A stretch of 64,000 nt of DNA from positions 241,777 to 305,776 of the forward strand of contig MKVQ01000015.1 of NCBI GenBank assembly GCA_001899635.1, given 5' to 3'. The position numbers were made by a program, and so were the translations under genes. A model generated the notes under the pieces. It did not search any database and had not been told where the DNA came from. It saw only the letters and a program-made list of their open reading frames with translations. This stretch comes from Myxococcales bacterium 68-20 (GTDB lineage Bacteria > Myxococcota_A > Polyangia > Polyangiales > Polyangiaceae). Below, piece by piece: positions 38,788-49,288 of the stretch; position 1 is the first letter of the stretch; each line of letters begins with the position of its first letter.

Positions 38788-40281
38788 TCAGCCGCCCGGC
38801 GGCCCGAAGACGCTCGCGGCCTTGATGGCGACGTCGAGCGAGTCGCTCGGGATGATGCCGAGGATGAGGACGAGGACGGCGGACACGATGAGGGCCGCGG
38901 CGACGTAGCCGGACTTCATCGGGGTGGCGACGGGGGCGCCCGCCGCGGGCTCGCGCATGTACATGAACACGAGGACGCGGAGATAGTAGTAGGCGCCGAT
39001 GACGCTGTTCATGAACGCGATGATCGTCAGGGCGTAGAAGCCCGAGTCGATCGCCGCGCGGAACACGAACCACTTACCGAAGAAGCCAGCCGTCGGCGGG
39101 ATGCCCGCGAGCGACACGAGGAAGAGCGAGAAGGAGAGGGCGGCGGCCGGGTGGCGGCGCCCGATGCCGGCGAGGTCCTCGTAGCTCACGGCCTCCGCAC
39201 CCCTGCGGCCGCAGAGGATGAGCGCTCCGAACGCACCGGCCGTCGAGACCGTGTACGTGAGGAGGTAGAAGAGAACGCTCGACGTGGCCTGCGGCACCGA
39301 GTGGACGGTCGCGACGACGCCGACGAGGAGGTAGCCGGCGTGGGCGACGCTCGAGTACGCGAGCATGCGCTTGACCGACTCCTGCTGTCCGGCGACGAGG
39401 TTCGCCACCGTCATCGTGAGGACCGCGATCCAAGCGAGGACCGGGGGCCAGCCCGCGGACCACGACATGAGGCCCTTCTCCGTGAAGCAGGTGAGCATCA
39501 CGCGGAGGAGCATCGCGAAGGCGCCCGCCTTCACGACCGCGGCCATGTACGTCGTCGCCGGGGTCGGCGCGCCTTCGTACGCGTCCGGCGCCCACATGTG
39601 GAAGGGCACCGCGCTGATCTTGAACGTGAGGCCGACGAGGATGAGGACGAGGGCGATGATGACCATCGTCGTCGGTCCGCCCGCGCGCACCGCCTCGCCG
39701 ATGCCGGCGAGGTCCGTGTGGCCGGTCGCGCCGTACAGCAGCGCGAAGCCGTAGAGGAGGAGCGCCGCGGCGAACGAGCCGAGGAGGAAGTACTTGAGCG
39801 CGCCTTCAGCGGAGCGCGCCGACGTGCGGCGGAAGGCCGTGAGCGCATACGCGCCCAGCGACATGGTCTCGAGGCCGAGGAAGACGATCAGCGCGTCGCC
39901 CGCGGCCGCGACCATCATCGCGCCGATCGTGGAGAACAGCATGAGCGAGTAGAACTCGCCACGCTCCATCTCGTGCTCGCGGAGGTAGCCGCCCGCCAGG
40001 AGCGAGGCGAGCGCGCCGCCGAGACAGAGCAAGCCGTCGAAGAACAGCGAGAAGCGATCGATGACGAGCCAGGGAGCGAGGAGCTCTCGCTCGGGGATGT
40101 CCTCGACGCCGTAGAGCCAGGTGCCGACGGAGAAGGCGAAGCCCGCTCCGAAGACGATCGTGCTGCCGAGTGCGAGACCGGCGGCGCGGTTGTGCTTGGG
40201 GCCAAAGGCCTCGGCAAGCATCAACATGAGCGCGCCGATGCCGATGATGAGAAGCGGAGAGAGGATGAAGGCGAGGGCCAT
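38788..40281 (-). CDS. nuoN: NADH-quinone oxidoreductase subunit N
   Basis: This 497-aa proton-pumping antiporter-like subunit of complex I has about 14 membrane helices. The conserved Glu/Lys pump residues sit in the GLETMSLGAY and ALTAFRR regions, the AVPFHMWAPDAYEGAPTP motif marks the antiporter fold, and the LAYSSVAHAGYL helix is typical. Last gene of the seven-gene nuo cluster, 15 bp after nuoM, followed by a terminator. Confidence 0.96.
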   Translation of the reverse strand: MALAFILSPLLIIGIGALMLMLAEAFGPKHNRAAGLALGSTIVFGAGFAFSVGTWLYGVEDIPERELLAPWLVIDRFSLFFDGLLCLGGALASLLAGGYLREHEMERGEFYSLMLFSTIGAMMVAAAGDALIVFLGLETMSLGAYALTAFRRTSARSAEGALKYFLLGSFAAALLLYGFALLYGATGHTDLAGIGEAVRAGGPTTMVIIALVLILVGLTFKISAVPFHMWAPDAYEGAPTPATTYMAAVVKAGAFAMLLRVMLTCFTEKGLMSWSAGWPPVLAWIAVLTMTVANLVAGQQESVKRMLAYSSVAHAGYLLVGVVATVHSVPQATSSVLFYLLTYTVSTAGAFGALILCGRRGAEAVSYEDLAGIGRRHPAAALSFSLFLVSLAGIPPTAGFFGKWFVFRAAIDSGFYALTIIAFMNSVIGAYYYLRVLVFMYMREPAAGAPVATPMKSGYVAAALIVSAVLVLILGIIPSDSLDVAIKAASVFGPPGG

Positions 40282-40296
40282 GATGATCTTTCCGCG

Positions 40297-42345
40297 TCAG
40301 TGAGCGTGACCGTGGTGGGGATCGCCGCCGGGCGCCCCCCCTGGATTGTCCGTCGGGAGCGCGACGCCGCCGGCCGTACCCTCGGCCGAAGCGCCGAGGA
40401 ACGCGGGGGGCGTGTCCGGCCGGCGCGGTCCGATGCGAATCGGGCCGTCGTAGTACTTCCCGCCGGTGCCGGCCTTCGCACGGTACTCGTAGTCCGCGAG
40501 GACGCGCTCGACGGCTCCGTGCATCTGGTCGGTGAGGATGCTCGGCGCGAAGCCGAAGATGAACATCGCTGCGACGAGCGGCGCGACGGCCATGATCTCG
40601 CGGCCGTTCATGTCCGGGAGGCGCTTGTTCTCGTCGCGGGTGATCGGGCCGAAGAACATCTTCTGGACCGCACCGAGCATGTAGAGCGCAGCGAGGATGA
40701 CGCCGAGCGCCGCGCCGACGGACTGGATGCCGGCGACGTGACCGAGCTTGTCGGACGAGAAGGTGCCCGTGATGATGAGGAACTCGCCGACGAACCCGTT
40801 CAGGCCGGGGACGCCGATGCTCGCCATCGACGTGATGACGAAGAGCGCGGCGTAGATCGGCATCGGCTTCGCGAGACCGCCAAAGTCGTCGAGCATGCGC
40901 GTGTGGCGGCGGTCGTAGATGACGCCGACGAGGAGGAAGAGCGCGCCGGTCGTGATGCCGTGGTTGACCATCTGGAGGAGGGCACCTTCGATGGATCCCT
41001 GCGTCCCAGCGAAGAGGCCGAGCATCACGTAGCCGAGGTGCGCGACCGACGAGTACGCGACGAGGCGCTTCACGTCATCCTGACGCCACGCGCAGAGCGC
41101 GCCGTAGAGGATGCCGCCGAGGACGGCGACGCCGCCGAGCGTTGCGGCGAGCTCTCCGGAGGCCTCGGGGAAGAGCCCCATGCAGAACCGGAGGTACCCG
41201 TACGTGCCCATCTTGAGCATGACGGCCGCGAGGATGATCGAGCCCGCCGTCGGCGCCTCGGTGTGCGCGTCGGGCAGCCAGGTGTGCACCGGCCACATCG
41301 GAACCTTCACGAAGAAGGAGATCGCGAAGCCGGCCCACAGCCAGAGCTGGACGTGACGCGGGAGCTGGAGGCGCTGGAGCTCGAAGAAGTCGAACGACGC
41401 GTTGCCGCCGGTGACGCGGCCGTACGTGTACGCGAGGTACAGGATGGCGGCGAGCATCAGGAGGCTGCCGGCCATCGTGTAGAGGAAGAACTTGAGCGCC
41501 GCCTTGATGCGGTTCGCGCCGCCCCAGACCCCGATCATCACGTACATCGGGATCAGCATGATCTCCCAGAAGACGTAGAACATGAACAGGTCGAGGGCGA
41601 CGAAGGTGCCGATCATGCCCGCCTCGAGGAGGAGGAGAGCGAAGCACCAGTCCTTGATGCGCTTGTCGATGCTCCCGAAGGACGCGTAGGCGGCGATCGG
41701 GGTGCTGAACAGCGTCAGGACGACGAGCCAGAGCGAGATGCCGTCGAGCGCGACGTGCCAGTGGATGCCGAAGCGCTCAATCCACACCACGTCGTGGTTG
41801 AAGTGGAAGCCCCGGCCCATGTCGACGCGCAGAAGCGGGATCGCCGCGAGCAGCGTGCCGAGCATGATGATCAGCGTCGTCGCCTTGAGGAGGCGGGGCG
41901 CCTGGCGCGGCATGAAGAGGATCGCGACGGAACCTGCGAGCGGGAGGCCGATGAGCCACGAGAGGAGCGTGGTCATCTCCTCGGGCGCCGCGCCGGCTTC
42001 GGCCGACGTGACGACGGCCGCCGTGCTCGGCCACATCCGCGATACGAAGATCGCGAAGAGGCCGGCCATCAGCGCGATCGGAGCGCGGACGCGCCAGGAG
42101 TGACCCTGCGGGATCAGCCAGGCCACCACCGCCGAGACGACGAACGGGAGCGCCGATCCGATCGCGGCGTTCGTCGCGCTGAACGACGACACGTCCTTGT
42201 CCGAAACGCGGCCGAGGAGCTGCGTGGCAACGACGGCGAGGATGACGAGCCCGAGGAGGACGAACAGGGGCGTCGTCCACGCGGGGCGGCTGGGCGAGGG
42301 CGGCAGCGCCGGAGTTGTGGTCTTGGTGGCCATGACTCTGCTCAC
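40297..42345 (-). CDS. nuoM: NADH-quinone oxidoreductase subunit M, N-extended
   Basis: This is the second antiporter-like subunit. It has the expected motifs PLFVALDL-type helices, LPDAHTEAPTAGS, and LVAYSSVAHLGYVMLG. At 682 aa it is about 150 residues longer than usual. The excess is an N-terminal extension with about three additional helices (LFVLLGLVILAVVATQLL, ALPFVVSAVVAWLI, IALMAGLFAIFVSRM) before the normal first helix, plus a Pro/His-rich tail. The GTG start overlaps the nuoL stop; an ATG at 42333 is an alternative. The stop is 15 bp before nuoN. Confidence 0.95.
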   Translation of the reverse strand: MSRVMATKTTTPALPPSPSRPAWTTPLFVLLGLVILAVVATQLLGRVSDKDVSSFSATNAAIGSALPFVVSAVVAWLIPQGHSWRVRAPIALMAGLFAIFVSRMWPSTAAVVTSAEAGAAPEEMTTLLSWLIGLPLAGSVAILFMPRQAPRLLKATTLIIMLGTLLAAIPLLRVDMGRGFHFNHDVVWIERFGIHWHVALDGISLWLVVLTLFSTPIAAYASFGSIDKRIKDWCFALLLLEAGMIGTFVALDLFMFYVFWEIMLIPMYVMIGVWGGANRIKAALKFFLYTMAGSLLMLAAILYLAYTYGRVTGGNASFDFFELQRLQLPRHVQLWLWAGFAISFFVKVPMWPVHTWLPDAHTEAPTAGSIILAAVMLKMGTYGYLRFCMGLFPEASGELAATLGGVAVLGGILYGALCAWRQDDVKRLVAYSSVAHLGYVMLGLFAGTQGSIEGALLQMVNHGITTGALFLLVGVIYDRRHTRMLDDFGGLAKPMPIYAALFVITSMASIGVPGLNGFVGEFLIITGTFSSDKLGHVAGIQSVGAALGVILAALYMLGAVQKMFFGPITRDENKRLPDMNGREIMAVAPLVAAMFIFGFAPSILTDQMHGAVERVLADYEYRAKAGTGGKYYDGPIRIGPRRPDTPPAFLGASAEGTAGGVALPTDNPGGAPGGDPHHGHAH

Positions 42346-44945
42346 TGCTCCCTGATCTGGACGGTGCCGGCGCCGCTGATCGGAGATGCCGGGCGCGTGA
42401 TGGTGTAGGCCTTGGTTCCGATACGGCCGAACGCGTTCTTGACCTCGAGCTTCACCGTCTGGCTCTTGCCGTCAGCGACGTGGACCTTGAGGTTGTCCGA
42501 GACGGAGAAGTCCTTCGTCTGGGGCTCCTTCGTCGCGTCGGGGTACCAGCGGAACTCGTAGCCGGGGCCGGAGCCCGCCTGGAGGGTGTAGTCGCCGTTC
42601 TGCTCGACGACCGTGAAGTCGGCGTGCGGCTCGACGAAGAACCAGCCGAGGCCGACCATGCCGACGACCATCACGGCGGCGTAGACGTGGACGACGCCGT
42701 TCTGGATGACGCGGAGGACCGTGCCGGTCGCCGCGACGATGAGCGCGGTGAGGCGGGCCAGGATGAAGTCGATGATGCCCTGGTCGACCGAGGCGGCGGT
42801 GTCTGCGAGCGCATCGACGCCGGAGACGACCGTCTTGTCGTAGAGCTCGTCGACGCGCCACTTCTCGAGGACGAGGCGGTACAGGCGCGGCACCTTGAGC
42901 ATCAGCTCGCGAGCGGGCCTGCCGGCTTCCTTCACGTACACCCAGTAGGCGACGCCGCTGCCGGCCGCGAACGCGGTGAACGCGCCGGCGGTCGAGATGA
43001 GCTCGCGGGTGTGGGCGGTGTGGTGATCGGCCGTCACGATGCCGCGCGCCGCGTCCTTGAACACCGGATCGAGCCAGTGCTCGAGCGGGAGGAACGAGAA
43101 CGTCGACACCACCAGCTTGATGGCTGCCGGGTTGAAGATACCGGCGACGATCGCGGCGGCCGCGAGGATGAGCAGCGGGATCGTCATCGTACGAGGCGAC
43201 TCGTGCGGCGGAGCTCCCGGCTGCGAGAGATCGTCGTGGTGCTCGTGATGATCTTCGTCGCCGTCCTCGCCCGCTTCGTACTCCGTGTGACCGTGCTCTT
43301 CGTGCGCGGTCTTCGGGAGCTGCGACGGACGACCGATGGTCCAGCCACGGAACTCGCCCCAGAAGGTCTGGAAGACGAGACGCATCATGTAGAAGGCGGT
43401 GAGGGTCGCCGCGAGGACCCCCATCGTCCAGAGCACCCACGGTGCCCAGGACGGCCACTGCCACGGAGCCGCCGCGTTCGCGAGCTTCACACCCGAGGGC
43501 GTCTCGATGAGGACGCGCGCGAGGATCTCGTCCTTCGAGAAGAAGCCGCTCGTGAGGGGGAACCCGATGATGCAGAGCGTGGACGCGAGGAAGGTGCCGT
43601 ACGTGAGCGGCATGTACTTCTTCAGGCCGCCCATGTTCCGCATGTCCTGCGAGGCCGCCTCATCATGGACGCGAGCGTGCATCGCGTGGATGACGCTGCC
43701 GGCGCCGAGGAAGAGGCAGGCCTTGAAGAAGGCGTGCGTGAAGACGTGGAAGAAGCCGGCCGTGAACGCGCCGACGCCGACGCCGAGCACCATGAAGCCG
43801 AGCTGGCTGACGGTGGAGTAGGCGAGGACGCGCTTGATGTCGGTCTGGACGACCGCGATCGTGGCTGCCAGGAGGGCCGTGGCCGCGCCGGTGAACGCGA
43901 CGACGATCATCGCCGCCGGCGAGAGCACGAACACGAAGGAGAGGCGGCAGATCAGGTAGATGCCTGCCGTGACCATCGTGGCCGCGTGGATGAGCGCGGA
44001 GACCGGCGTCGGACCCGCCATCGCGTCCGGGAGCCAGACGTAGAGCGGGAGCTGCGCGCTCTTACCGGTCGCGCCGAGGAAGAGCATGAGACCGACCGCG
44101 GTCGCCGCGGTGATCGTCCACGGCTTGTCGGGCTGGAGGTAGTGGAGCGGGATGCGGAGACCGCCGATGACGAAGTCCTCGAACCGTCCGCCGCCGATCG
44201 GCCAGAGGTTGATCGCGCCCGGGCGATCCGTCAGCGCGACGAGGTCGTTCGCGTGGCGCTGGATGCCGTCCCAGTCGAGGGCGCCGCAGTACACCACGAG
44301 GAGGAACATCGCGACGATGAGGCCGAAGTCGCCGATGCGGTTCGCGATGAACGCCTTCTTACCGGCCGCGGCGTTCGGCATCTTGCCGTACCAGAAGCCG
44401 ATGAGCAGGTAGGAGCAGAGACCGACGCCTTCCCAGCCGATGAAGAGCACCGGCAGGCTGTCCCCGAGGATGAGGACGAGCATCGAGAAGATGAAGAGGT
44501 TCAGGTAGCAGAAGAAGCGCCAGTACCCCTTGTCCGAGGCCATGTACTCGGTCGAGTAGACGTGGATGAGGAAACCCACGCCTGTCACGACGAGCATCAT
44601 CACGCCGGAGAGCGCGTCGACGCTGAACTTGAGGTCGATCGCGATCTTGCTGCCGTTGGGGCCGGATACGCGCATCCACTCCCAGGCGAGCCACGCGAGC
44701 TTCGTGTGTGCGGGCTCGCCGTTGGCGGCGTGAGCTGCGTCCACCGCGCCGTTGAGCGCGACGAACGTGGCGATCGCGGCGGCGAAGCTGACGCCCACCG
44801 CCGAGAGCGCCATCATCCTCACGGCGGGCTTGCCGAGGCGGCGCCCGAAGACTCCGTTCACGAACGCTCCGAGGAGCGGCATGAGGAGAACGACCGCGAT
44901 TAGCGAGAAGTCGTTCTGTGGAAAGAGGTCGAGGAAGGGCTTCAT
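42342..44945 (-). CDS. nuoL: NADH-quinone oxidoreductase subunit L, C-extended
   Basis: This 867-aa antiporter-like subunit is the distal pump of complex I and normally about 610-680 aa. Motifs include SAQLPLYVWLPDAMAGPTP, SALIHAATMVTAG, and VLAYSTVSQLGFM. A His/Asp/Glu-rich loop (HGHTEYEAGEDGDEDHHEHH) sits at about 555-580. After the last helix (VHVYAAVMVVGMVGLGWFF) there is an unusual beta-rich tail of about 95 residues. The tail reads like an Ig/PKD-type domain (YTLQAGSGPGYEFRWYPD, GKSQTVKLEVKNAFG). It follows nuoK by 4 bp. Confidence 0.96.
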   Translation of the reverse strand: MKPFLDLFPQNDFSLIAVVLLMPLLGAFVNGVFGRRLGKPAVRMMALSAVGVSFAAAIATFVALNGAVDAAHAANGEPAHTKLAWLAWEWMRVSGPNGSKIAIDLKFSVDALSGVMMLVVTGVGFLIHVYSTEYMASDKGYWRFFCYLNLFIFSMLVLILGDSLPVLFIGWEGVGLCSYLLIGFWYGKMPNAAAGKKAFIANRIGDFGLIVAMFLLVVYCGALDWDGIQRHANDLVALTDRPGAINLWPIGGGRFEDFVIGGLRIPLHYLQPDKPWTITAATAVGLMLFLGATGKSAQLPLYVWLPDAMAGPTPVSALIHAATMVTAGIYLICRLSFVFVLSPAAMIVVAFTGAATALLAATIAVVQTDIKRVLAYSTVSQLGFMVLGVGVGAFTAGFFHVFTHAFFKACLFLGAGSVIHAMHARVHDEAASQDMRNMGGLKKYMPLTYGTFLASTLCIIGFPLTSGFFSKDEILARVLIETPSGVKLANAAAPWQWPSWAPWVLWTMGVLAATLTAFYMMRLVFQTFWGEFRGWTIGRPSQLPKTAHEEHGHTEYEAGEDGDEDHHEHHDDLSQPGAPPHESPRTMTIPLLILAAAAIVAGIFNPAAIKLVVSTFSFLPLEHWLDPVFKDAARGIVTADHHTAHTRELISTAGAFTAFAAGSGVAYWVYVKEAGRPARELMLKVPRLYRLVLEKWRVDELYDKTVVSGVDALADTAASVDQGIIDFILARLTALIVAATGTVLRVIQNGVVHVYAAVMVVGMVGLGWFFVEPHADFTVVEQNGDYTLQAGSGPGYEFRWYPDATKEPQTKDFSVSDNLKVHVADGKSQTVKLEVKNAFGRIGTKAYTITRPASPISGAGTVQIREQ

Positions 44946-44949
44946 GGCC

Positions 44950-45261
44950 TCAGTTCTTGAGCAAGTCAGCTTCGTCGGACCGCACCGTACGGCGGATGCG
45001 GAACAGGGAGAGCACGATCGCGAGGCCGACGGCGACGGACGCTGCCGCGATCGCGATGATGAAGAACGAGAACACCTGGCCGGTGTGCGCGTTGTTGTGC
45101 GTGGGCAGCCGGTTGAATCCGACCAGCGCGACGTTCACGGAGTTGAGCATCACCTCGATGCTCATCAGCGCGACGAGCACGTTGCGGCGCACGAGGAAGC
45201 CAATGCCCCCGATCGTGAACAGCACTGCGGAGAGGGCGACGTAGTGTTCGATGGGGATCAC
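44950..45261 (-). CDS. nuoK: NADH-quinone oxidoreductase subunit K
   Basis: This 103-aa three-helix membrane subunit of complex I has the conserved pump Glu in LMSIEVMLNSVN (about residue 35). A second helix glutamate, found in many homologues near 70, is not obvious here. The GTG start overlaps the nuoJ stop by 4 bp (GTGA). Confidence 0.94.
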   Translation of the reverse strand: MIPIEHYVALSAVLFTIGGIGFLVRRNVLVALMSIEVMLNSVNVALVGFNRLPTHNNAHTGQVFSFFIIAIAAASVAVGLAIVLSLFRIRRTVRSDEADLLKN

Positions 45262-45880
45262 GGGGCCTCCCGGGTGATGCCGCCCGCGGAGCGCGGGGCC
45301 TGTCCGGCGTGGGGGACGTTCTCGGCTTCGAGCGTGGCCGCGCCGCTGATGACCTGGTCCGACTTGTGGCGGCCGCGGGCGACGGCGACGGCGCCGATGA
45401 TGGCGACCATCAAGAGCGCGCTCGAGAGCTCGAAGGGCACGAGGCCCTGCGAGAAGAGGACGCGACCGAAGGCGTCGACGCTTCCGAAGTCGCTGGCGGG
45501 GCTCGGATACCCGGCCGGCCCGATCGTGCTCTTCGGCCCAGTCGAGATGAGGACCGCCATCGCTCCGAGACCGGCTGCTCCGAATAAACCGGCGCCGATG
45601 ATGCGCGGGATTCGCCCGCGGCGATCCGACGGCGTCGACGCGCTCGGCCCGAGCAGCATGATGACGAAGAGGAAGAGGACGACGATCGCGCCCGCGTAGA
45701 CGATGAGCTGGATCGCCGCGAGGAACTGCGCGTGGAGCGCGAGGAAGAGGCCCGCGATCGACAGGATCATCAGGAGCAGGCCCATGGCCCCGCGGATCGG
45801 GTTCTTCGCCGCGACCGTCGCGATCGCGCCGAGGATGGCGAGCGTCGCGCAGAGGTAGAAGTAGGCGTAGCCCATCCCGC

Positions 45881-45884
<4 letters not shown>
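45258..45884 (-). CDS. nuoJ: NADH-quinone oxidoreductase subunit J
   Basis: This 208-aa five-helix membrane subunit has the signature AIQLIVYAGAIVVLFLFVIM, the conserved pi-bulge helix of the quinone-proton coupling path. Start overlaps the nuoF stop as ATGA. It is coupled to nuoK downstream. Confidence 0.95.
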
Positions 45885-47256
<1,372 letters not shown>

Positions 47257-47257
<1 letters not shown>

Positions 47258-47736
47258 CAGCTTCTCTGCAGGCGTTCGAGGATCTTGTCGACGTCGGCCG
47301 GCGTCAGGTTCTCGTAGTAGTCCTTGTCGACCTGCATCATCGGAGCGGTGCCACAGCTCGCGAGACACTCGGCCGAGCGCAGCGTGATCTGTCCGTCGGG
47401 CGTCGTCTCGCCCGCTTTGATCCCGAGCTTCTTCTCGCAGTACTCGAGCATCTCGCCCGCGCCGCGGAGCGCGCAGGGCAAGGTGTGGCACACCCAGAGC
47501 TGGTGCTTGCCGACCTTGCGCTGATTGAAGAGCGTGTAGAACGTCACGACGCCCTTGACGTGTGCCGGCGGCAGATCGAGCCGGAACGACACCCACGCGA
47601 TCACGTCGTCGTCGATGTACCCGTGCTGATCCTGACAGAGATGGAGCGCCGGGATGCACGCCGCCATCTTCGTCGGGTAGCGGGTCAGGATCTCGGCGAG
47701 CTCGCGTTCGCGTTCGGGACTGAGTGCGAAGGGCAT
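47257..47736 (-). CDS. nuoE: NADH-quinone oxidoreductase subunit E
   Basis: This 159-aa [2Fe-2S] subunit has the cluster cysteines in CHTLPC and CLASCGTAPMM. ALHLCQDQHGYI at about 28-39 is a family hallmark. It is first in the cluster. The ATG at 47736 gives the usual length; a longer upstream frame is not protein-like. No nuoG, H, I or A-D is in the window. Confidence 0.96.
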
Positions 47737-48220
47737 TGAATGGCGCGCTTTCGGAAGTGAGCGAGAAACGAAGCTCACGTGGGGAGCTCGAGGGGACCGG
47801 AGGCCCGTGGAGCGCAACGAGGAAGAGCCAGGAAAAACAGGGCTTTGGCGCGCGCGCACGCTAGGGCGATAGGTGCTCGAATGTCAAGGGCGACTCGGCA
47901 CGTCCCCTGTAATCGTCGGCTTCGATCGAAGCGCTACCGGAGAGGTAGCGCGACGACCGTCGCACTCGAGTCGACCGGCTCGGTCCCGAGGCATCGGGCC
48001 AACGACCGTTCGGGGGCCAAGCCTTTCCTCTACATGTTCCGGTCTCGTTCGTCTCGTCCGACGTGCGGGGGCGAGCCGAGGAGAGGAGGGAACGCCCGCG
48101 ATGGCACCTACGGCCGTGTTCGACATCGGGCCGATGGATAACCCTTAACTCCACCGAAGTGGCCCGGTATGCTGCCGCGGTTCTTTCGGCGCATTCGCCA
48201 TCGTTCTGCGGAGGTTCTCT
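47737..48220. other. Divergent intergenic region nuoE / TM2 protein
   Basis: It holds the TM2-gene promoter listed separately and presumably the nuo promoter. GCGCTACC (47931-47938) and GGTAGCGC (47944-47951) form an 8-bp inverted repeat with a 5-base loop that could be an operator. No gene is supported. Confidence 0.5.
48145..48173 (+). promoter_or_regulatory. Promoter of the zinc-ribbon/TM2 gene
   Basis: TTAACT (48145-48150) and TATGCT (48168-48173) are exactly 17 bases apart, each matching four of six consensus positions. Transcription should start near 48180, leaving a 40-base leader with GGAGG before the GTG. Confidence 0.55.
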
Positions 48221-49285
48221 GTGTTCTGTCCGAACTGTGGGACTCAAAATCCGGAAACCGCTCAGACCTGCACGAAGTGCGGGTTCTCGATGAAGAGCGC
48301 GGCGCCGAAGTTCAAGGGCACGATGCTGATGATGAACCAGGGCGCCGGCGCGCCGGCTGGGTTCCCCGGCGCACCGCCTCCGGCTCCCGCTCCCGCGATG
48401 CCTCCGAGCGCGGGCCCGGCATCGGCGGTCGGCGCCGGCGCGCCGAGCGCGGGGGCCGCTCCGGGCAACCCGAGCCGCCTCAAGGGAACCATCGTCGGCG
48501 TTGCACCGCCCAACGCGGGAGCGGCCCCGGCGCCGCCGCCGGGCACGGCCGTCTTCGAGGCGCCGCCCGCCTTCGGCGCACCGCCCGCCTTTGGCGCACC
48601 GCCCCCGGCGCCCGCCGGCTTCGACGCGCCTCCGCAGGGCGATCAGCACCAGTTCGGCTCTCCGCAGATGGCGAATCCGCTCGGCGCGACGATCGCGCTC
48701 GACGGCTCGGCGCCTGCGTACGGCGCCGAGCCGGGCGGCGGAGCACCTGCGTTCGGCTCGCCGCCGGATGCGGGCGGTTTCGGCGCGCCGCCTCCCGGCG
48801 GCAACGGTGGCTTCGGCGCGCCTCCTCCGGCTCCGGGCAACGATCCGTTCGGTGCGCCGCCTCCGGCGGGCGGCGGCATGGACGCCGGCGGGATGGGCGG
48901 CGGGGCATACGGTGCGCCTCCGCACGGCGCGTACGGTGCTCCCCCGCAGCCTGGCTTCGGTCCGCCTCCCGGCGCGCAGCCCGGCTTCGACCCGATGAAC
49001 GCCGGTATGGGCGCAATGCAGCCCTACGGCGCCGGCGCACCGATGGGCGTTCCCGGTATGGCGCCCGGGGCGATGGTCGCCGGCCAGAAGTCGTGGATGA
49101 CCACGCTCATCCTCGCGCTCTTCGCCGGCACGCTCGGTGTGCACCGCTTCTACACCGGTCATATGCTCTTCGGCGCCCTCCAGCTGATCACCTGCGGTGG
49201 CTTCGGCATCTGGACGCTCGTCGACATCATCTTCATCGTCACCGGCAAGTACACCGACGCGCAGGGCCGCCCGCTCGCGAAGTGA
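48221..49285 (+). CDS. Zinc-ribbon/TM2-domain protein with FGAPP repeats
   Basis: This 354-aa protein starts with a zinc ribbon (CPNCGTQNPETAQTCTKCG, Cys3/6/17/20 approx.), then a 240-residue Gly/Pro/Ala linker with repeated FGAPP units. A C-terminal TM2 domain closes it (LFAGTLGVHRFYTGH, then GIWTLVDIIFIVTGKY). GGAGG precedes the GTG start by six bases. It is probably an inner-membrane protein with the ribbon in the cytoplasm. The function is unknown; similar proteins occur widely in myxobacteria. It converges with the next kinase with only 3 bp between. Confidence 0.8.
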   Translation: MFCPNCGTQNPETAQTCTKCGFSMKSAAPKFKGTMLMMNQGAGAPAGFPGAPPPAPAPAMPPSAGPASAVGAGAPSAGAAPGNPSRLKGTIVGVAPPNAGAAPAPPPGTAVFEAPPAFGAPPAFGAPPPAPAGFDAPPQGDQHQFGSPQMANPLGATIALDGSAPAYGAEPGGGAPAFGSPPDAGGFGAPPPGGNGGFGAPPPAPGNDPFGAPPPAGGGMDAGGMGGGAYGAPPHGAYGAPPQPGFGPPPGAQPGFDPMNAGMGAMQPYGAGAPMGVPGMAPGAMVAGQKSWMTTLILALFAGTLGVHRFYTGHMLFGALQLITCGGFGIWTLVDIIFIVTGKYTDAQGRPLAK

Positions 49286-49288
49286 CGT

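Noticed and set aside
36907..42408. Very long plus-strand open frame across hisC-tail and nuo genes
   Set aside because: Its translation is Arg/Glu/Asp-rich without domains and is antisense to nuoN and nuoM, which are clear genes. High GC removes stop codons and makes such frames.
47861..49162. Minus-strand frame antisense to the TM2 gene
   Set aside because: Arg-rich repeats mirror the Gly/Pro-rich linker codons; the plus-strand gene has zinc-ribbon and TM2 domains.
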